From Pirellulales bacterium (GTDB taxonomy: Bacteria > Planctomycetota > Planctomycetia > Pirellulales > JACPPG01), in contig DASZWQ010000204.1 in NCBI GenBank assembly GCA_035546535.1, positions 1 to 64,000 of the forward strand: a stretch of 64,000 nt of DNA, given 5' to 3'. The notes below the pieces were generated by a model, which was given only the letters and a program-made list of their open reading frames with translations, was not told the DNA's origin and did not search any database. This document shows, piece by piece, positions 17,406-25,778 of the stretch (its first letter is position 1; every line of letters begins with the position of its first letter). The position numbers and the translations under genes were made by a program.

Positions 17406-17716
17406 CGTCAACGGTGTCAAGCCGCGCCAGCGTTATACCTGCCCCGTAGCTGCCCCCGCGCCGTGCTGTTACGCCGCGCATGCACTGCATTCTGCGTACC
17501 TCGTGCGCGATCGTTTTCAAACCGTCGCAGAGAAAAGAACGAATTTCTTGCCAAATAGATCAAACCGAGGGAAGGGGCGCGGCCGATACACACATCAATG
17601 TTCCAGGGTGGGCGCTAGCAGCGGTGCGCGGGGATTTCGCGCACTCGACGTCGGGGTCACGAGCGGTCCGACCCGACGATCGTCCCAGGGAACCGCGACG
17701 TAAGGAAGCGTTGTCT

Positions 17717-17953
17717 ATGTCCCGAAGCCAGTTACGCGTTTATTACGGACCTGATTCCGCGACAGCCACGGCCCACAAGGCCCAGGAACATTCGGTCCAG
17801 GTCCGCCTGGGCGAGATCTTTCCGCTCTTGGCCGACGCCGTACGCAGCGAGCGAACCTGGTTGCGCGACTTCGAAGATGACGAAATCTCGATTTCGATGG
17901 ATCTTTACGAAGTCATCCTGGCCTACCAGCATTGCCGCCGCCCGAGCGCTTAA
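17717..17953 (+). CDS. Small planctomycete protein, 78 aa
   Basis: The ATG at 17717 is preceded by AAGGAAG, a strong Shine-Dalgarno, which fixes this start over longer frames reaching 17480. The 78-aa product is acidic and soluble, with LRVYYGPDSATATAHKAQ, then a helical segment VRLGEIFPLLADAVRSERTW and an acidic end with DDEISISMDLYEVILAY. It has no signal peptide. A strong terminator follows the stop, so it is an independent gene. I recognise no family; the compact composition suggests a conserved housekeeping factor or an adaptor, but this is inference. Confidence 0.8.
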   Translation: MSRSQLRVYYGPDSATATAHKAQEHSVQVRLGEIFPLLADAVRSERTWLRDFEDDEISISMDLYEVILAYQHCRRPSA

Positions 17954-17985
17954 CGGCACTTCGCGGCTTTGAATAGAATACCCAG

Positions 17986-18016
17986 AACCGGATGCAGATT
18001 CGCATCCGGTTTTTTT
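17986..18016 (+). terminator. Rho-independent terminator
   Basis: AACCGGATGC (17986-17995) pairs with GCATCCGGTT (18002-18011) around a six-base loop, followed by seven Ts. It ends the 78-aa gene. Confidence 0.93.
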
Positions 18017-18060
18017 GCGCGCCGAGGCGCCACCGGCCAAACCCCTGAATTCCAGATCGC

Positions 18061-18219
18061 CCTAGCAGCCTGTTGAAGAACTCAACGGGCTGCGACATCG
18101 CAGGGATGCGATGGCAGAATGTCGACGTAAGTCGTTATTTTGCGAGCCGTGCGAAGCTTTGCTTCGCACTTGGCGAGGTTGAAAGAAGCCACGAGGGCTT
18201 TTTTCAACAGGCTGCTAGG
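18061..18219. mobile_element. MITE-like element, copy 1 (159 bp)
   Basis: The element starts CCTAGCAGCCTGTTGAA and ends TTCAACAGGCTGCTAGG, perfect 17-base terminal inverted repeats. CTAG at both ends could be a target duplication or part of the repeat. Inside is a hairpin, GTGCGAAGC/GCTTCGCAC. A second 159-bp copy lies inverted at 38387-38545 with about five differences. It has no transposase, so any movement needs one supplied in trans. Confidence 0.85.
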
Positions 18220-18437
18220 GGCCGTATGGGCCTTCGGACGCGCTACGCGACTTATGTAGCGCCCCTATGGTGTGCTTTTCTCTCTGCGCACCTGTTGAAT
18301 TCCCGGACAGGCTCAAGCGAGTTGCCCGTGCTACCCGGGTGCTCTGGCGGCCCTGAACGGGGCGCTTTGCGTTCCTTCCTGCCGCCTACCGTCCCCGTTA
18401 AGATCTGGCCTGCCCAACTCTTTCGGAGACTCTCGGC

Positions 18438-19544
18438 ATGGCGAATCTAGATACCACCGTCGCAGGCTGCCGCAATCGGCAGCGGCGCGTTCTGGAACTA
18501 ATGCAACGCGAACGGCTGGACCTGGTGATTGTCACGCGGCACGAGCATGTGCAATGGCTGGCAGGGCCGCGGTTTCATTGGACCTTCGAGCCGGTGGCGG
18601 CGCTGGCGGCCGATGGGCATGTGACGCTCGTCGCGCCGACGGTCACGTATAAGGACGCGGCGGCCGATAAGGTCGTGTCGTACGAATCGAACCGGTTTTC
18701 GACCCTGCGGAACGACCAGCGGCAAGCTTCGTCCGATGCTCTCGTCACGGCGCTCGCCGGGCGGCCGGCACCGAAGCGGATCGGCGTCGAGTTCTCGTCG
18801 TTCGGGCCGCACCTGGCGACGCGCTTTGCGGCTGAGCTGGTCGACGTCGAGCCGTCACTCTATTATTTGCGCCGCCGCAAGGAGCCGGACGAACTGGCGC
18901 GGCTGCAAAAGGCGATCGACGGGACAGGCCTGATGTACGCGCGCGGGCGCGAGATCATCGAGCCTGGCATCAACGAGCTGGAAGTTTTCAACCAATTGCA
19001 GAGCGTGGCCGTGGCCCATTTCGGCGAGATGATGACCGCCACCGGCAACGATTATCAGTCGGGCACGCGCGGCGGGCCGCCGCGCGACCGCCGGGCCGAG
19101 GATGGCGAGCTATACATCCTCGATCTGGGGCCGGCCTACCAGGGTTACTTTGCCGACAACTGCCGCGCCGTTGCCGTCAACCATCGCCCGACCGACGACC
19201 AGCAGCGGGCGTGCGCGAAGATCGCCGAAGTCTTCACGATGATCGAGCGCAACGTAAAGCCGGGCGTGCGCTGCCGCGACATCTTCGACGCCGCCCAGGC
19301 GATTCTCGACGAGTATCGGCCGGGAGCGTTCGACCATCACCTGGGGCACGGCATCGGCCTGTATCCGCACGAGGCGCCGCACTTGAATCCGAAATGGGAC
19401 GACACGTTCGAAGTCGGTGACGTCTTCACGGCCGAGCCCGGCCTGTATGGGCCGGAGTTGCGCGCCGGTATCCGGCTGGAGAACGACTATCTGGTCACCG
19501 AAAACGGGGTACGGCTGCTGAGCGATTTCCCGCTGGGGCTGTAG
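18438..19544 (+). CDS. M24 family aminopeptidase (Xaa-Pro dipeptidase-like)
   Basis: The 368-aa protein has a creatinase-type N-terminal domain (about 1-135) and a pita-bread catalytic domain. All five metal ligands are visible in order: Asp in LDLGPAY, Asp in YFADN, His in HHLGHGIGL, Glu in TAEPGLY and Glu in IRLENDY. It should be a cytosolic dimetal peptidase cutting Xaa-Pro or similar dipeptides. GGAG lies before the ATG at 18438. No signal peptide is present. The gene stands alone, preceded by a MITE-like element about 220 bases upstream, which may influence expression. Confidence 0.93.
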   Translation: MANLDTTVAGCRNRQRRVLELMQRERLDLVIVTRHEHVQWLAGPRFHWTFEPVAALAADGHVTLVAPTVTYKDAAADKVVSYESNRFSTLRNDQRQASSDALVTALAGRPAPKRIGVEFSSFGPHLATRFAAELVDVEPSLYYLRRRKEPDELARLQKAIDGTGLMYARGREIIEPGINELEVFNQLQSVAVAHFGEMMTATGNDYQSGTRGGPPRDRRAEDGELYILDLGPAYQGYFADNCRAVAVNHRPTDDQQRACAKIAEVFTMIERNVKPGVRCRDIFDAAQAILDEYRPGAFDHHLGHGIGLYPHEAPHLNPKWDDTFEVGDVFTAEPGLYGPELRAGIRLENDYLVTENGVRLLSDFPLGL

Positions 19545-19596
19545 GAACGGCACGGTTAACGCGCGAACCGTTCATCGATTGCCGTGCTCCGCCTCG

Positions 19597-19602
19597 TATA
19601 AT
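19597..19602 (+). promoter_or_regulatory. Possible -10 box just before a start codon
   Basis: TATAAT is perfect and ends only seven bases before the ATG of the DUF1559 gene. The -35 region is poor. If used, the transcript would be leaderless. Confidence 0.35.
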
Positions 19603-19609
19603 CGAAGGC

Positions 19610-20476
19610 ATGCTGCCGGCCTTCTCGCTACGCGCGCTGTTGATCGGTGTGGGACTCACTGCGGTCTCTTGTGCATTGCTCGTCCAGTGGCCGGCCGTTG
19701 CCTTGCTGGCATTTAGTGTCACGCTTGTTTGGTTCGCGTTGCTTGCCAGGAAGGTCGACGCAAAACGGCGTCCGGGTTATCTCAGCGTCATTGCGTTTGC
19801 GTTTGTCGGATTGCTATTTCTTGCGCTAGTAATGCCAGCCGCCCAAAGGCCGCTCCCCCGTCGTAACGTGTGCATGAGTAATATGCACCAACTCGGGCTG
19901 GCCTTGGCGAATTATCACGCCAACAACGGCTGCTACCCTCCTGCCTATTTTGCCGACGCACACGGGCGTCCGCTTGTCAGTTGGCGCGTGCTACTGTTGC
20001 CGTACTTGGAGAACCGGCAACTGTACGACGAGTGGAAAAGGCACGCCGACGAGCCGTGGGATGGTCCACACAATATTAAATTGAGCCAACAGGTTCTCGA
20101 ATTCTTCCACTGCCCCTCCGACCCTGGCCCTGCGACCGAAACTAGTTACGTGGCGGTCGTCGGACCCGGCACGATCTGGCCGGGAACGGGAAAGGTCAAG
20201 GAATCTCAAATCAAGGACGGTAAGTCAAATACGATCTTGTTGGTCGAGGTCGCGAACTCCGGAATCAATTGGATGGAGCCGCGAGACCTCGACCTCAAGA
20301 ATCGCGCGCCGGGCGTCAACGCACCGTCGGGTCTCGGCGTCTCCAGTGGGCATCCGGGGTGCGCGTGCATCCTTTTCGCGGATGGCCGGGTCTTAACGAT
20401 CGACGAGCACATCACCGACAAGGACCTGCAGGCGCTACTGACGATCGCAGGCGGCGAGACCGTGCGGTGGCCTTGA
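19610..20476 (+). CDS. DUF1559 protein with membrane anchor
   Basis: The 288-aa protein has three hydrophobic segments at the start (about 6-25, 27-46, 58-80). The DUF1559 core follows: MSNMHQLGLALANYHANNGC, then LVSWRVLLLPYLENRQLYDEW, and near the end CILFADGRVLTIDEHITDKDLQALLTI. Most DUF1559 proteins begin with a pilin-like FTLVELLVVI segment; this one lacks it and instead has a multi-helix anchor, as does a subset of the family. The core should lie on the outer face of the membrane. Function unknown. Confidence 0.88.
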   Translation: MLPAFSLRALLIGVGLTAVSCALLVQWPAVALLAFSVTLVWFALLARKVDAKRRPGYLSVIAFAFVGLLFLALVMPAAQRPLPRRNVCMSNMHQLGLALANYHANNGCYPPAYFADAHGRPLVSWRVLLLPYLENRQLYDEWKRHADEPWDGPHNIKLSQQVLEFFHCPSDPGPATETSYVAVVGPGTIWPGTGKVKESQIKDGKSNTILLVEVANSGINWMEPRDLDLKNRAPGVNAPSGLGVSSGHPGCACILFADGRVLTIDEHITDKDLQALLTIAGGETVRWP

Positions 20477-20668
20477 ACGGTTGTAAGGTTTGGCGCGGCT
20501 GGCGATACGCTGCTGATCTCCGTGCAACGCGATTCTTACCACCGCGTCTGGGTGTTTTCGGTGCGCAAATTTGTATACTACAGTTCAGGAATGGGGGGCG
20601 ACCGGCCCACGGGCGGGGTCGTCACGAAATCATGGCGTGCCCAGCAAAGCATTGCCAACAAAGCATTG

Positions 20669-20681
20669 AAGGAGAAATCGC
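20669..20681 (+). promoter_or_regulatory. RBS fixing a TTG start
   Basis: AAGGAG at 20669-20674 lies seven bases before TTG at 20682 and selects it as the start. A TATACT hexamer at 20574-20579 may be the -10 box of this gene. Confidence 0.65.
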
Positions 20682-21047
20682 TTGACCACTGAAAAGACCA
20701 CCCCGGCCGAATCCGAAGCTCCCGCCGGCGAAGCGCCCGCGCAACGCCAGCAAGTGAAGGTCGATGATTCGCACATCACGGCCTCGTACGCGAACTTTTG
20801 CCGCGTGACGGGCACGCCCGAGGAACTGATCATTGATTTCGGCCTCAATCCGCAGCCGTTCGGCATCCCGCAAGAGCCGGTGATCGTGACGCAACGCATC
20901 GTCACGAACTATTACACCGCCAAGCGCATGCTGCACGCCTTGCAGTTGACCGTGCAGCGGCACGAAGCCACGTTCGGCGTGCTGGAGACCGACGTGCAGA
21001 AGCGCGTCATGCCGAGCGCCCGGACTCCCGCCGCGCCGCGTAGCTAG
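20682..21047 (+). CDS. DUF3467 family protein
   Basis: The 121-aa protein begins at a TTG codon with an excellent SD. A disordered Pro/Glu/Ala-rich start (about 1-25) precedes the compact DUF3467 core: DSHITASYANFCRVTGTPEEL, then LIIDFGLNP and RIVTNYYTAKRMLHALQ (about 28-108). DUF3467 proteins are small cytosolic proteins of unknown role with a fold like secretion-chaperone or SecB-related proteins (only a broad similarity). It appears to stand alone. The C-terminal tail is short, basic and probably disordered. Confidence 0.85.
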   Translation: MTTEKTTPAESEAPAGEAPAQRQQVKVDDSHITASYANFCRVTGTPEELIIDFGLNPQPFGIPQEPVIVTQRIVTNYYTAKRMLHALQLTVQRHEATFGVLETDVQKRVMPSARTPAAPRS

Positions 21048-21087
21048 CACTGCTGGCGACGCGCCTGTCGTGAAATCTCGGTGGGTG

Positions 21088-21111
21088 GCCCTGACAACTC
21101 GTTGTCAGGGC
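21088..21111. repeat. Perfect hairpin in an intergenic gap
   Basis: GCCCTGACAA and TTGTCAGGGC flank a CTCG loop; no T run follows. The same 323-base gap (21048-21371) holds a GTGCAGGCGGGACGCCTGCA palindrome around 21172-21195, related to the element at 49288-49386. Confidence 0.6.
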
Positions 21112-21371
21112 GCCGGAGGCGCTGCGGCCTGGCCAGACGCCAAATTCCGGCGGTTTCTTATTGCTGCGCGACGTGCAGGCGGGACGCCTGCATCCCAAGA
21201 AGTCGATGCCAGGCGAATTGTGGTGCGGCCGTCTCGGCTGCACGCGCCAGTCGGCTTGACCTGCCGCGCCAAAGTCTTTAACGTCCTGCACCCCTGACGG
21301 GGAGTTTCGTAGGCCAAACGTTCGGCCTGCGCTCCCCTTGCGTCGGGGAGACTTGTTGCAGGAGTCGTGTC

Positions 21372-21605
21372 ATGGAAGTCACGAAGTGGACGGGCGCGAT
21401 GCTCGTGATCGCGGCGCTGTCCGGCGGTTGTTGTTGCAATCAGCCGGGTTCATGGTGGGGCGGAAGCACGTACGCCGCGCCGGCCGCGTATTCGACGCCC
21501 GCGGCGCCAGGCACCTATCCGGCGCCCGTGTATAGCGCTCCGGCCGGCGCCCCCGTAGCGGCGCCCGTCGCGACGCAGCCGACGACGACCACGACGCTGC
21601 GCTAA
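21372..21605 (+). CDS. Small secreted Ala/Pro-rich protein, possible lipoprotein
   Basis: The 77-aa product starts with a hydrophobic segment (AMLVIAALSGGCCCN) that resembles a lipoprotein signal, although the lipobox is imperfect (SGGC). The mature part is a low-complexity run of Ala, Pro, Tyr, Val and Thr with PAPVYSAP-type repeats. AGGAG stands before the ATG at 21372, so it is probably expressed. Such short, Tyr/Pro/Ala-rich envelope proteins are common in planctomycetes, with no known function. No neighbour on the same strand is close enough for an operon. Confidence 0.68.
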   Translation: MEVTKWTGAMLVIAALSGGCCCNQPGSWWGGSTYAAPAAYSTPAAPGTYPAPVYSAPAGAPVAAPVATQPTTTTTLR

Positions 21606-21722
21606 GGGTCGCGCGGTCGGCAAGCGGAGTTGGCGAATCTCTTTCGCGGGGCGCTAGAGGATGCTGCGCGCCTGACGAACTTCTTAGGCCGACTCATAGG
21701 CGTTCCTGCTGCGAGCCGTTGG

Positions 21723-21830
21723 TTACTCGCGAGGCAGTTGCACGATCTCGCCGCCGGCATAATTCGGAAAGACGACGAGGGCGGCCGACGCGAGGCGCGT
21801 CCCCCAAGATATCGCGCGGATCATCAGATA
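21723..21830 (-). pseudogene. Relic of a DUF1559 C-terminus
   Basis: Read on the minus strand, this segment ends in YAGGEIVQLPRE, then a stop. It closely resembles the C-terminus of the intact DUF1559 protein next door ([11 protein letters not shown]), and the preceding MIRAISWG matches its MIARSID. It is a short decayed copy lying just downstream of that gene. The rest of the gap 21606-21921 shows no gene. Confidence 0.6.
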
Positions 21831-21921
21831 CCCCCTGCGACATATACCGTTATGACCTGTGCGCCGCGGTTCAATGAACAGCTCAATGAACAGAAGCCGC
21901 GGTATTGCACAATGAGGCGCT

Positions 21922-23553
21922 TTACTGCGGCAATTGAACGACTTCTCGCCCGGCATACGTCACCAAGGCCTTGAATACGCTCGGGTCGATGGAACGGGCG
22001 ATCATGCGGACAGAGCCGTCACTAAACAACGCTTCGAAGCCGTTGGGGCGAATTTTTCCCAACCCGGCCAGGGGTTTTTCAGGATCGAAATGAAAATCGT
22101 CAGGCTTGGTCCATTCCACGGCAAGGTCCGGGTCGGCCTCGACCACCAGGATCGTATTCGAGGTGCCATCAATCATCTGTGCCAACCGTAAGCCAGGCTG
22201 CGGAGCGAACCCGCCGAAGACCGTACCTTCGCCTGTCATGGCCAGGTAGTTTGTTTTGCCCGGCTCGCTCATGGTGGGGTTCGTGAAGACGGGCGGCATG
22301 CGGGCGATCAGCTTCTTGTTGTGCTCGCTATCCCACGGCTCGTCGAGATGAAACTCTTTGTACAAGGCGGCCTGGTCGAGGTATGGCAAAACGGCGACCC
22401 GCCAGCTCAAGAGCGGCTTTCCATCCTTGTCGCGAATCGCCCGGGCGGGCAAGCGGTTGTACGCGTCGTGATGGTTCAGCATGGCCAGACCGATCTGCTT
22501 GAGGTTGTTCTGCGATTGGGCGCGCCGCGCGGCTTCGCGCGCCGATTGAACGGCCGGCAGCAGCAGGCCCACCATAATGCCGGTCGAGGCCATGGCCGGC
22601 GCGCCGTTCAGTAGGGTTACTTCGACCCGATCGTCGACGACGCGCACGTCGATGCCGTCGAGCAATTTCCCGACCACGCGCTGCGTGTATTTGCCGAGCG
22701 CCGCCTGCGTGGGATCGGCCTGCGGGCCCCCCACGCCCGCGGCGACCTGCGCCTCGATAAACTGGCGCGCGAGCGCCTTGGCTTTCTCGGCCAGTTCTTT
22801 CAGCTCCTTGGCCGCGTCGGCATTCTCTGCGCCGATGCGCGCCGCGACGCCCAACTCTCCTTTGAGATCGATCGACAGCTCGACCCATTTCAGAAGTTGA
22901 GGCACTTTCAAGAACGGTTGAAACGGCGGCGGCAGCGGCGGCAGATTTTGCATCCCCAGCATGACCAGCGGCCGCACGGTGGCGAAATCGAGCACCGCCA
23001 CGGCCGCCTTCGACGTGTCGGCTTGCTGGAGCAACCTGGTCAGGCCCGTATCAACCTTGCTGGCCGCCATCATGTTCTTCACTTGCCCGTCGGTGCCGAT
23101 CAACAGCGTACGTTCGTCGGGGAGATAGAAACTAAAGCCCGAGGGTTGTGTCGCGCGGCGATATTGTTTGCCGGCGTGGGTTGCCTCGACCGTTCCTTCG
23201 CCGATCGCGGTCAACACGGCTGCTCGGTCGTACGGTTTGGCAAAATGCAGGATCGCGCCCAAACCAGGCTCTCCGTTGGCCAGGCCCGACATGCCGAAAA
23301 TACCGATCGCCAATTCGATATCGCGCGGATCGACGCCCAGGTATTGCTGGCCGGCGGCGACAACGACCTCGATGGGCAGGAACTCGAGTTCCGGTGCGGC
23401 GAGTGCTTCCCGCGGGTGCAAGACAACGGCCGCCACGGCATCGGCGCTGATGTAAGAAAGATCGAGCGGTTCGGCGGCGCTTGCGTTGGCCGACGCGACC
23501 AGAAGGACGATTGCCGCGAAGCTCGCGGTCGAAGACGACGCACGGATCATCAC
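21922..23553 (-). CDS. Secreted DUF1559 protein with large N-terminal domain
   Basis: The 543-aa protein has a signal peptide (about 1-27). A roughly 280-residue N-terminal domain follows ([21 protein letters not shown] and onwards), then the DUF1559 core from about 325: [19 protein letters not shown] and [20 protein letters not shown]. The end reads [26 protein letters not shown] six bases before the ATG at 23553 fixes the start. The N-terminal part is found fused to DUF1559 cores in other planctomycetes (family impression, not searched). It is probably periplasmic or surface-bound; no pilin methylation site is present. A decayed copy of its C-terminus lies downstream. Confidence 0.88.
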   Translation of the reverse strand: MMIRASSSTASFAAIVLLVASANASAAEPLDLSYISADAVAAVVLHPREALAAPELEFLPIEVVVAAGQQYLGVDPRDIELAIGIFGMSGLANGEPGLGAILHFAKPYDRAAVLTAIGEGTVEATHAGKQYRRATQPSGFSFYLPDERTLLIGTDGQVKNMMAASKVDTGLTRLLQQADTSKAAVAVLDFATVRPLVMLGMQNLPPLPPPFQPFLKVPQLLKWVELSIDLKGELGVAARIGAENADAAKELKELAEKAKALARQFIEAQVAAGVGGPQADPTQAALGKYTQRVVGKLLDGIDVRVVDDRVEVTLLNGAPAMASTGIMVGLLLPAVQSAREAARRAQSQNNLKQIGLAMLNHHDAYNRLPARAIRDKDGKPLLSWRVAVLPYLDQAALYKEFHLDEPWDSEHNKKLIARMPPVFTNPTMSEPGKTNYLAMTGEGTVFGGFAPQPGLRLAQMIDGTSNTILVVEADPDLAVEWTKPDDFHFDPEKPLAGLGKIRPNGFEALFSDGSVRMIARSIDPSVFKALVTYAGREVVQLPQ

Positions 23554-23625
23554 ACACCTCCTGGAGAAAATGGACGCTGCGGATGAATGAATCGGTGCTG
23601 CGGCGTAGCACGCGCCTCGAGGCGG

Positions 23626-24942
23626 CTACTTGCTGGCTTCCCTCACATAGATGGGGCTCGTAAGAATCCACGGGCGCGGCTCGCCGGCCAGGTTGAGCCA
23701 CACTTCGACCCGATACACGCCCGCTTCGCTGACGGCATGTTCGAGCGTGCTTCCATCCTGCTCGGCGACGACTTCCCCGTTGCGAATCAACTTGAGCTTG
23801 CCGGCCAACGGGGCCGCGGCTCGCAGGCGCAGATCGTTCGGGCCCGGGACTTCGCCGCCGATGGTCCAGGTTTCGTTGTCGCGGTCGGCCTGAAACACAA
23901 AACCCGTCGGATCGCCCATCCAGTCGAAGGCGACGTACGCGCGACCCCCCTTGAGTGCATCCCACACACTGTCGTGGGTTAGTTGTTTCATCAGCAGGTG
24001 CGTGCTGACGTGGCGAAAGCTGCGCTCGTACGGATCGAGATCCAGCTCGAAGACCAAATCGCCGGGCTGCTTGCCGGACACCATGGGCTTGATGAGCGGC
24101 ACCTTGTCGGGATCGAGCGTGAGGAGTTTCTTGCCCAGCGCGTCGTCGAGCTGCATTTTGCCGTCGTCGGTCACGCGACCGCGGAACGCCTGGTTATGAT
24201 GCGCGTCGTTGGCCGAGACGCCTACGTGCCGCGTTTGCTGGCACATTTCGTCGAATTTCTTCAAGTAGCCAGCCGGATAATCCTGGAGCGCCGCGAACGT
24301 CTCTTGCGGGAATTGCTTGACGGCGGGAATGAGTGCCAACAGGCCGATCGGCGTCTTCAGAGAGGAGATGAACTTGGTCTCCTCCATGAAGTCGGCGTGC
24401 GTGTTGTAGATTTCCGTTCCGGTCAGGCCGGTAATGTTCCAGTCCATCCGCTCTTCAAGATGGCAGAGAAAGATCAAACCGTCGTCGCGGCGCACCAGGT
24501 TGGCGAATTCCTGCGGCGTGCCGGTCTTCTCTTCTTTCAGGCTGCGGGTGGGATAGGCGAGGAATCCGCCCGTCTCGGCGCCGGGTATCAAGAGCACGCC
24601 GTCCTTCACGCCTTGATGGCCGTCTTTGAAATAGTCGTAATGATCGGCCGGATGCTCAGTGAACATGATCACGCGCACGCCGGTGGCCTTGGCGGCGGCG
24701 AGGATCTCTTCGATCGTGCCGCGGCTATCGTGCGAGAACGCCGAGTGTACGTGCAACAGGGCCCGCACATCGTCGTAGGCACTTTTCAAGTCGACCGGCA
24801 CGCGCTCATTCTGCAGCGCCAACACGCGGGCGTGCGTGGCGCGCAGCCGCTCCATGCGCATCCGCTCTAGCGCGTCGGCCGAGACGCGTGAGACCGGCAA
24901 TAGACAGAGAAGTGGAACTAACAATCCGCCAAAGATTCGCAT
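23626..24942 (-). CDS. Secreted PHP-domain phosphoesterase-like protein
   Basis: The 438-aa product begins at the ATG at 24942, giving a clean signal peptide (MRIFGGLLVPLLCLLPVSRV); the frame extends further upstream without signal character. The PHP domain carries LLHVHSAFSHDSRGTIEEIL, FTEHPADHYDY, the His in FLCHLEERMDW, and NDAHH near the end, together a metal-binding set. The C-terminal 100 residues form a beta-sandwich-like domain (VPGPNDLRLRAAAPLAGKLK). PHP proteins hydrolyse phosphoesters with two or three metals; as this one is exported, its substrate is probably extracytoplasmic. It precedes the DUF1559 gene by 72 bases on the same strand. Confidence 0.87.
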   Translation of the reverse strand: MRIFGGLLVPLLCLLPVSRVSADALERMRMERLRATHARVLALQNERVPVDLKSAYDDVRALLHVHSAFSHDSRGTIEEILAAAKATGVRVIMFTEHPADHYDYFKDGHQGVKDGVLLIPGAETGGFLAYPTRSLKEEKTGTPQEFANLVRRDDGLIFLCHLEERMDWNITGLTGTEIYNTHADFMEETKFISSLKTPIGLLALIPAVKQFPQETFAALQDYPAGYLKKFDEMCQQTRHVGVSANDAHHNQAFRGRVTDDGKMQLDDALGKKLLTLDPDKVPLIKPMVSGKQPGDLVFELDLDPYERSFRHVSTHLLMKQLTHDSVWDALKGGRAYVAFDWMGDPTGFVFQADRDNETWTIGGEVPGPNDLRLRAAAPLAGKLKLIRNGEVVAEQDGSTLEHAVSEAGVYRVEVWLNLAGEPRPWILTSPIYVREASK

Positions 24943-25022
24943 CGCGTGTGTTTCTCCCAGAGCGTGGCACATGGTCCGGTCAATCGTAACATCCGGCCGA
25001 GGACGACGATACACGCGCACGG

Positions 25023-25145
25023 CAGGAGAACTGCAAAGTTGAGATGCTGCGCGCGTATCTTCTGTAGCCGGCCTCTGTGCGGCCGGGATTCCACGTGCCG
25101 CTTCCGAGGTCACAGACCCCGGCTACAGACCTTGCAGTTCTCCTG
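25023..25145. repeat. Nested palindromic element (123 bp)
   Basis: The outer arms CAGGAGAACTGCAA (25023-25036) and TTGCAGTTCTCCTG (25132-25145) are perfect inverted copies. Inside are CTGTAGCCGG and CCGGCTACAG, also inverted copies. A related GACCCCGGCTACAGAC stretch occurs near 36494-36509. It lies in the 348-base gap 24943-25290, which has no gene. Confidence 0.75.
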
Positions 25146-25290
25146 ACACTCGCACGGCGGGCGGATTGCCGGTCGCGGCGTTAGAATGATCGTGCGCAAA
25201 CGAATTGTTTTTGTATGGTGCCCTTTGGGCATCACGGCGTTGACATTGGATCATGGTGCACGCAGTGCACCCTACGAAGGACCCTCTTTG

Positions 25291-25746
25291 ATGTCGAACG
25301 ATGCTGACCTGCTGGCCGAGTTCCCGGTGATCCTCACGTTGCCCGTACAGTGGGGAGACCAGGATGCCATGCAGCACGTGAACAACGTGGTGTACTTTCG
25401 CTGGTGCGAGTCGGCGCGGATCGAGTACTTCGGCCGCATCGGCCTGGCCGATCGACGTACGGCCGAACACGTCGGCCCGATCCTGGCGTCGATCAAGTGC
25501 GACTTCCGCCGGCAGTTGAACTTTCCCGACACAATCCGCATCGGCGCGCGGATCGTACGCATCGGCCGCACCAGCCTGACGATGACGCATCGCGTCGAGA
25601 GCCAAGCGCAGCGGGCGATCGTGGCCGAGGCCGAATCAACGATGGTCGTCTTCGATTACGACTCGGGCAAGCCGCATCCTGTGCCCGACGCCATGCGCAC
25701 CGCGATCGAATCGCTGGAAGGGCGCACATTCGCGCAAGGGCAGTAG
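25291..25746 (+). CDS. Hotdog-fold acyl-CoA thioesterase (YbgC/FadM-like)
   Basis: The 151-aa hotdog protein carries QWGDQDAMQHVNNVVYFRWC, in which the Asp before AMQHVNN is the catalytic acid of 4-hydroxybenzoyl-CoA-type thioesterases (YbgC, FadM). It should hydrolyse an acyl-CoA in the cytosol; substrate choice cannot be read from sequence. The ATG at 25291 is chosen because homology and the usual length begin there and GAAGGA lies upstream; the frame continues to 25186 through a repeat-derived region (GTGCACGCAGTGCACC). Confidence 0.9.
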   Translation: MSNDADLLAEFPVILTLPVQWGDQDAMQHVNNVVYFRWCESARIEYFGRIGLADRRTAEHVGPILASIKCDFRRQLNFPDTIRIGARIVRIGRTSLTMTHRVESQAQRAIVAEAESTMVVFDYDSGKPHPVPDAMRTAIESLEGRTFAQGQ

Positions 25747-25778
25747 GGCGAGAATGGGGCAGCAGACCAACGTTCGGC

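Noticed and set aside
21630-21974. Plus-strand frame over the DUF1559 relic
   Set aside because: It is antisense to the relic and to the end of an intact gene and has no domain.
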